From the NCBI RefSeq assembly GCF_003323715.1, contig NZ_QOIN01000039.1:269692-333691 (forward strand): a stretch of 64,000 nt of DNA, read 5' to 3'. Positions 59,846 through 64,000 of the stretch are shown here, one piece after another. The DNA comes from Streptomyces diacarni (GTDB taxonomy: Bacteria > Actinomycetota > Actinomycetes > Streptomycetales > Streptomycetaceae). The position numbers were made by a program, and so were the translations under genes. How positions within the stretch are numbered: the first letter of the stretch is position 1; every line of letters begins with the position of its first letter. The notes under the pieces were generated by a model, which worked only from the letters and a program-made list of their open reading frames with translations, was not told where the DNA came from and made no database searches.

Positions 59846-60271
59846 TCAGGCGTACACGCGCTCCACGAACTCGGCGAGCTGGTCGTCGCTCAGGTGGTGG
59901 GCCAGGTCGGCTTCGCTGATCACGCCGACCAGCCGCTTGTTCTGGTCGATGACCGGCAGGCGCCGGATCTGGTTGCCCTCCATCTCGCGGAGGACCTCCT
60001 GAAGGTCCGCTTCCGTGCTGACCCAGCGCGGGGTGCCCCGGCACAGGTCTCCCGCCGTGACCCGCGCGGGGTCGTGTCCCGCCGCGACGCAGTCGACCAC
60101 GATGTCGCGGTCGGTGAGGATGCCGCACATCCGCTCGTCGGCGTCGGTGGGGTCGCTCACGGGCAGGGCTCCCACGTCGAGCTCGCGCATGAGCTGCGCG
60201 GCGCGGTCGAGGGTTTCGGTGGCGGGCACCCACTGGGCGCCGGGGTGCATGATGTCGGCTGCGGTGGTCAT
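59846..60271 (-). CDS. CBS-domain-pair protein
   Basis: A 141-residue protein starting at ATG 60271 behind AGGAGGG. Two tandem CBS domains occupy almost all of it: DIMHPGAQWVPATETLDRAA with CGILTDRDIVV (about 6-70), and a second with EGNQIRRLPVIDQNKRLVGV and ISEADLAHHL (about 75-130). CBS pairs bind adenosine nucleotides and regulate partners; free-standing ones are common in actinobacteria and linked to dormancy or redox stress. It is divergent from a phosphotransferase-like gene. Confidence 0.9.
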   Translation of the reverse strand: MTTAADIMHPGAQWVPATETLDRAAQLMRELDVGALPVSDPTDADERMCGILTDRDIVVDCVAAGHDPARVTAGDLCRGTPRWVSTEADLQEVLREMEGNQIRRLPVIDQNKRLVGVISEADLAHHLSDDQLAEFVERVYA

Positions 60272-60421
60272 GGAGTCCCTCCTGTCGACGCGGTTCAGCC
60301 GTTCGCTCCGACCCCCCTCGTCCATCGTCCCCGCCCTCACCGGAATGCGCCATTCGGGTGTTTCGCGCCGCCGGCGGTAAACGCGTTGCCCGGCGCCTGC
60401 GGCCCCCCTAGGGTCCCCAGC

Positions 60422-61360
60422 GTGCGCTGTCCACCCGCCTCGGTGACCGAGGAGACGATCCGCCGGACGATCGCCGCGTCCTATTCCTCGCCGGTACGCC
60501 ACCTGGGCCACCTGCCCTGGGGATTCGGCGCCCACCACTGGCGCGCGGCCCTGGACGACGGCCGGGAGCTGTTCGTCACGCTCGACGCCCTGGCGCCCCG
60601 GCACACGCGCGCTTCGCTGGAAGCCGCCTACGCCGGCGCGGCCGCGCTGGCCGCGGCCGGTCTCGCCCCGGTGTGCGCGCCGCTGCCCTCGCGCTCGGGG
60701 CGCTACACCGTGGAGCTGGCCGACGGCGCGCTGAGCGCCACCCCGTGGCTGGCGGGCCGGTCGCCGACCGAGGCGGAGGCACAGGCGCCCAGGCACGTGG
60801 AGCGGGTGGTCGCGGCGGTGCGGGACCTGCACCGCGCAGCGCCTCCCCCGGGGCTGCCCGAGTGGGCGCCGCGCGTTCCCCGCGACTTCTCCCACCGTCT
60901 GCGGGCCCGCACGGCCGGCTCCTGGGACGTCGGGCCACAGGCCGAGCAGGCGCGCGCGGCGATCGCCGCGCGGCTCGGCCGGATCGCGGAGTGGACCGAG
61001 CGCTACCACCGGCTGGCGGCCTGCGCCCGTGCTCAGCGCGGCGCCTGGGTACCGACCCACGGCGAGCCGCACCACGCCAACCAGGTCGTGACCGGCCAGG
61101 GCCTGCGGCTCGTCGACTGGGAGTCGCTTGCCCTGGCTCCGCCCGAGCGTGACTTCGCCGACCTGCTCGCCGCCGGCGCGGGAGACAGGGTGCGGGCGCG
61201 TCCCGCGATGGTCGACCTGTTCGCGCTCGACTGGTGCCTGTCCGAAATCGCCGAGTACGCCGACTGGTTCGCCGCCCCGCACACCGGCACCGAGGACGAT
61301 CTGATGGCGTTGGAGGGGCTGCGCGAGGAACTGGCGGGCCCGCCTCAGCTGTCCCGGTAG
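60422..61360 (+). CDS. Aminoglycoside-phosphotransferase-fold kinase-like protein
   Basis: A 312-residue protein. The start is GTG 60422 or GTG 60443; neither has a strong ribosome binding site. The kinase-like fold shows a catalytic loop THGEPHHANQV near 212-222, equivalent to HGDxxxxN but with Glu in place of Asp, and the metal-binding LVDWESLALAPPERDFADLL near 228-247. Members phosphorylate small hydroxylated metabolites; a true antibiotic resistance role is not implied. The Glu for Asp change at the catalytic base position is unusual. It is convergent with the flavoprotein gene and overlaps it by 16 bp. Confidence 0.8.
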   Translation: MRCPPASVTEETIRRTIAASYSSPVRHLGHLPWGFGAHHWRAALDDGRELFVTLDALAPRHTRASLEAAYAGAAALAAAGLAPVCAPLPSRSGRYTVELADGALSATPWLAGRSPTEAEAQAPRHVERVVAAVRDLHRAAPPPGLPEWAPRVPRDFSHRLRARTAGSWDVGPQAEQARAAIAARLGRIAEWTERYHRLAACARAQRGAWVPTHGEPHHANQVVTGQGLRLVDWESLALAPPERDFADLLAAGAGDRVRARPAMVDLFALDWCLSEIAEYADWFAAPHTGTEDDLMALEGLREELAGPPQLSR

Positions 61361-62799
61361 GTCTCCAGCAGCCGCAGCCATACCTCGCTGAGGGTCGGGT
61401 ACGAGGGCACCGCGTGCCAGAGCCTGCTCAACGGGACCTCACCGACGACGGCGATCGTCGCCGAGTGCAGCAGCTCCGCGAGTCCGGCGCCGACGAACGT
61501 GGCGCCGACGACGACTTCACGCTCGACGTCGACGACGAGACGCGCACGCCCCGCGTAGTCGTCGCGGGTCAGGCCCGCGGCCGCGACATGGGCCATGTCG
61601 TAGTCGACCGCCCGGACACGCCGCCCCGCACGCGCGGCCTCGTCAGCCGTGAGCCCCACAGCGGTGACCTCGGGGTCGGTGAACACCACCTGGGGGACGG
61701 CGTGATGGTCGGCGGTGGCGCTGTGCGCGCCCCACGCGTCGGCCGTCACCGCGCCCTGCGCGCGGGCTGCGATGGCCGCCCCCGCGATGCGCGCCTGGTA
61801 CTTGCTCTGGTGCGTGAGCAGGGCCCTGTGGTTGACGTCCCCGACGGCGTAGAGCCACCCGTCCGCCACGTCGGTGACGCGCAGGGTGTCGTCCACCGTG
61901 AGCCAGGACCCCGGCTCAAGGCCCACGGTCTCCAGGCCCAGGTCCTCGGTGCGCGGTGCACGGCCGGTCGCGAACAGCACCTCGTCCGCCTCCACCTCCT
62001 GCCCCGCGTCGGTGCGGACGGTCACAGGACCGTCAGGGCGCGCGCGTGCGACCTCGGTGACGGACACGCCCACGCGCACGTCCGCGCCCGCCGCGCGGAG
62101 GGCGTCGGCGACGAGTTCCCCGGCGAAGGGCTCCATACGCGGCAACAGGCCGCTCCCCCGGGCCAGGACCGTGACCCGGGAGCCGAGTCCCGCCCACGCC
62201 GTGGCCATCTCCACGCCCACGACTCCGCCGCCCACCACCACGAGGCGGTCCGGCACCCGGGAGGCGCTGGTCGCCTCCCTGCTGGTCCAGGGCCTGGCGT
62301 CCGCGACCCCCGGCAGGTCGGGGAGCACGGCGCGGCTGCCGGTCACCACCACGACGGCCTGACGGGCCGAGAGCCGGCGCGCTGTTCCGTCCTCCTGTGT
62401 CACCGTCACCTGGCGGGGCCCGGACAGCCGGCCGTGGCCGCGTACGAGGTCGATCCCCGCGCTCGCCAGCCACTCGGCCTGACCCTCGTCCTGCCAGTGG
62501 GACGCCTCCTCGTCGCGGTGGGCGAAGACGTCCTCGACATCCAGCGGGAGGGAAGGGCCGCCCCGCAGGCCCCACGTGTGGCCCGCGTCGGCCCGTGCGG
62601 CGACCGGCCGCAGCAGCGCCTTGCTGGGCATGCAGGCCCAGTAGGAGCACTCGCCCCCGGCCAGTTCGCTCTCCACCACGGCCGCGCTGAGTCCCGCCGC
62701 CCTGGCCCTGTCGGCGATGTTCTCGCCGCCGGGGCCGGCGCCGAGCACCAGCACGTCGTAGAGGGAACCGCTCTCGTCGTCGGCGCCGTTCGCAGCCAT
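61345..62799 (-). CDS. FAD-dependent pyridine nucleotide-disulfide oxidoreductase-like protein
   Basis: A 484-residue flavoprotein starting at ATG 62799 with GCAGGAGAG upstream. FAD motif VLVLGAGPGGENIADRARA is near 16-34. A redox-active pair lies in GGECSYWACMPSKALL (C-x4-C) near 48-63. The NAD(P) motif VVVGGGVVGVEMATAWAGLG and the ATGRAPRTEDLGL/YAVGDVNHRALLTH segment follow. The dimerisation domain ends VPSYPTLSEVW, where dihydrolipoamide dehydrogenase has HAHPTLSE, so the catalytic His is Tyr. It is therefore unlikely to be a housekeeping Lpd. A quinone, metal or mycothiol-linked substrate is possible. Confidence 0.85.
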   Translation of the reverse strand: MAANGADDESGSLYDVLVLGAGPGGENIADRARAAGLSAAVVESELAGGECSYWACMPSKALLRPVAARADAGHTWGLRGGPSLPLDVEDVFAHRDEEASHWQDEGQAEWLASAGIDLVRGHGRLSGPRQVTVTQEDGTARRLSARQAVVVVTGSRAVLPDLPGVADARPWTSREATSASRVPDRLVVVGGGVVGVEMATAWAGLGSRVTVLARGSGLLPRMEPFAGELVADALRAAGADVRVGVSVTEVARARPDGPVTVRTDAGQEVEADEVLFATGRAPRTEDLGLETVGLEPGSWLTVDDTLRVTDVADGWLYAVGDVNHRALLTHQSKYQARIAGAAIAARAQGAVTADAWGAHSATADHHAVPQVVFTDPEVTAVGLTADEAARAGRRVRAVDYDMAHVAAAGLTRDDYAGRARLVVDVEREVVVGATFVGAGLAELLHSATIAVVGEVPLSRLWHAVPSYPTLSEVWLRLLETYRDS

Positions 62800-62975
62800 T
62801 CCGCTCTCCTGCACGCTCGTCGAAGGTCGCCGCCGCCTCGTCGAGGGTTCCGCGCCCCGGCGGCGGCGCCGGCCCACGGGCTGTCGGTGCGCAGCGGGTG
62901 GGCCGACCGTCCTACAGTGCCATGCCGGGCCCGTCACCGCGCGTCATCGGACGGGGCGGACCGCACGGGCGCACC

Positions 62976-63530
62976 TCAGACGACGCCGGTCCGCAGGGCG
63001 TGCCAGGTCTTGGGGCCGACGATGCCGTCCGCCGCAAGCCCCTTCTTCTTCTGGAACCAGACGATCGCCTTCCTGGTGTCGGGCCCGTAGATTCCGTCCT
63101 TGGCGAGGCTGCCCGGGTACTTCCACACCTCGTCCACCAGCCACTGGGCCTCCTTGACGGCCGCGCCTTGGTTACCCACACCGATGATCGCCCGCTCGCC
63201 GTAGTAGAACCCGCAGAATTCCCCCATGTTCCGGATCCACAGGCACTGCTCCTGTGCGGCGGCCGAACCGGTCGCCGAGGCGCTGCGGGCGGCCGGTGCC
63301 GTCAACGGCGCGGGCACCGTGGCGGGGGAGGCGCTGGCCTCCCGCGCCAGGGTGCCCGCTTGGGCCGAGGTGGCGGCCACGGTGGTCTGAGCGGGTCGCG
63401 CGGTGGTCGCCGCCGGCGCCTGATCATGGGCCGGAGCGGCCGCCGCGTGCGCTGCCGCGGCCCCGCTGCCGAGCACCGCGCACAGCGCGGCACCCGCCGC
63501 GACGGCCGCACGCCTGCAGGTATGCGTCAT
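62976..63530 (-). CDS. Secreted peptidoglycan-binding protein
   Basis: A 184-residue protein starting at ATG 63530 behind AGAGGGGG. It has a signal peptide (RRAAVAAGAALCAVLGSGAA, likely cut after AHA near residue 30), then an Ala/Thr/Pro-rich linker (about 30-90). A C-terminal PG_binding_1 domain (about 110-180) holds QGAAVKEAQWLVDEV, DGIYGPDTRKAIVWFQKKKG and DGIVGPKTWHALR. Two Cys (QEQCLWIRNMGEFCGF) may form a disulfide. It should anchor to the cell wall, but no catalytic domain is present. Confidence 0.88.
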   Translation of the reverse strand: MTHTCRRAAVAAGAALCAVLGSGAAAAHAAAAPAHDQAPAATTARPAQTTVAATSAQAGTLAREASASPATVPAPLTAPAARSASATGSAAAQEQCLWIRNMGEFCGFYYGERAIIGVGNQGAAVKEAQWLVDEVWKYPGSLAKDGIYGPDTRKAIVWFQKKKGLAADGIVGPKTWHALRTGVV

Positions 63531-63933
63531 GTCGTCCCCCTCTGTGAAGTCCCCCCGCACACCGACGGCGTGCGACGGGGGCGACGCTACGGAGGCGGAG
63601 GCCCCGGCCGCATCCGGCGCCGGGTTGAACCGGGCACAGCGGGTAAACCGCCGCCGTAGTCCCAAGGTTCCATGCGCCGGGGCGCGTACCGCTGCCGGGC
63701 CGCACCACGGCCACACCGTCTTCCCGCCGGTCAGGAGCGGTGCGCCGGCTGTCCAAGTCTTTCCCTTCGACCTCTTGACGGTGTCGCTTGGCGAAAACTA
63801 CGTTCTGGCTACCGGAAACGCGCTTCCATTTCGTGGAAACCTCCCAACGTTCCCCTCTCTTCCCCCCTCCACTCTCCCTCCCCATTACCGTTTTCGTGGC
63901 CCCGCAACGGGGCTACCGGCTTTCGGAGTTGGC
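63531..63933. other. Long intergenic region at the right end
   Basis: This 403-bp non-coding stretch lies between the peptidoglycan-binding gene and a possible gene at the window edge. From about 63770 on it is AT-richer than average and contains the promoter and palindrome listed separately. No other feature is visible. Confidence 0.55.
63775..63838 (+). promoter_or_regulatory. Predicted rightward promoter with downstream palindrome
   Basis: TTGACG (63775-63780), 18 bp, TACGTT (63799-63804), followed by the TTCCATTTCGTGGAA palindrome (63824-63838) just after the expected start site. It points at the partial gene at 63934, leaving a leader of about 120 bases. Confidence 0.45.
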
Positions 63934-64000
63934 ATGACTACCTCCCCTTGTCGAGCACATGGCCTGGGGGGTGGTGTCACCAGCTCCGGAGGCACTGACA
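63934..64000 (+). CDS. Possible partial gene at the window edge
   Basis: ATG 63934 has GGAG five bases upstream and opens a frame (MTTSPCRAHGLGGGVTSSGG...) that is still open at the end of the window. Only about 22 codons are visible. The ribosome binding site and the upstream promoter support a real start; the product cannot be identified. Confidence 0.4.
   Translation, partial: MTTSPCRAHGLGGGVTSSGGTD

Noticed and set aside
1..64000. tRNA or rRNA genes, CRISPR arrays, insertion sequences, integrases or attachment sites
   Set aside because: I looked for cloverleaf genes, regularly spaced repeats, transposase or integrase motifs and long terminal inverted repeats and found none. Repeats seen are short and local.

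Overview
The window reads as chromosomal DNA of a Streptomyces-like actinomycete. It is uniformly very GC-rich, with strong G/C bias at third codon positions and many GTG starts. Genes are tightly packed and often coupled through 4-bp ATGA or GTGA overlaps. It is rich in IclR, TetR and F420/flavin-type functions, secreted actinobacterial domain families and secondary-metabolism genes. I saw no tRNA or rRNA gene, insertion sequence, prophage or CRISPR array. Both ends are cut: a hydrolase gene runs off the left edge and a possible gene runs off the right edge.

Layout. (1) 1-7.4 kb: an IclR-controlled catabolic block with a meta-cleavage-product hydrolase (partial), an HsaB-like flavin reductase, an IclR regulator, an F420-type LLM oxidoreductase, a SnoaL-like protein, an MFS exporter and an amidase. 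A TCCCGCTNAGCGGGA-type palindrome recurs in its promoter regions. (2) 7.4-13.5 kb: an LtrA-family membrane protein and a first complete urease operon, ureABC-F-G-D, on the minus strand. (3) 13.9-17 kb: secreted or membrane proteins (CAP domain, DUF3472-like, small membrane proteins). (4) 17.0-24.9 kb: two divergent operons that together encode almost every step expected for a tocopherol (vitamin E)-type chromanol. These are 4-hydroxyphenylpyruvate dioxygenase, a MenA/UbiA-like prenyltransferase, a polyprenyl diphosphate synthase, a geranylgeranyl-reductase-like flavoprotein, a MenG/UbiE-like methyltransferase, a second methyltransferase and a tocopherol-cyclase-like protein. This is the most striking content of the window.

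(5) 25.0-32.1 kb: a hexuronate/aldarate catabolic block (uronate dehydrogenase, IclR, Na+/solute symporter, 5-dehydro-4-deoxyglucarate dehydratase, glucarate dehydratase and an unknown protein). (6) 32-39.5 kb: nitroreductase, a MacB-type ABC transporter divergent from a two-component system, a cupin/zinc-ribbon protein, a serine hydrolase and a helical protein. (7) 39.6-44.3 kb: a second complete urease operon, ureABC-F-D-G, on the plus strand, whose UreC has Ala in place of the flap Cys. (8) 44.3-54.5 kb: a PHP phosphoesterase; a divergent pair of acyl-CoA dehydrogenases around a KstR2-like palindrome; then an IclR-controlled operon of thioesterase, acyl-CoA dehydrogenase, NDP-forming acyl-CoA synthetase and a clear CaiD homologue, which suggests CoA-linked gamma-butyrobetaine/crotonobetaine/carnitine metabolism. 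(9) 54.5-59 kb: a TetR regulator divergent from a PaoABC-like molybdenum aldehyde oxidoreductase operon, with two GGACAATTGTCC-type operators between them. (10) 59-64 kb: MBL-fold hydrolase, CBS protein, phosphotransferase-like protein, flavoprotein disulfide oxidoreductase and a secreted peptidoglycan-binding protein.

How the genes work together. Most of the window is self-contained catabolic modules, each with a divergent regulator and a visible inverted repeat in the shared promoter. The exception is the prenyl-chromanol module, which is biosynthetic and has no regulator gene of its own. It makes its own aromatic head group (homogentisate), its own C20 tail and both tailoring activities.
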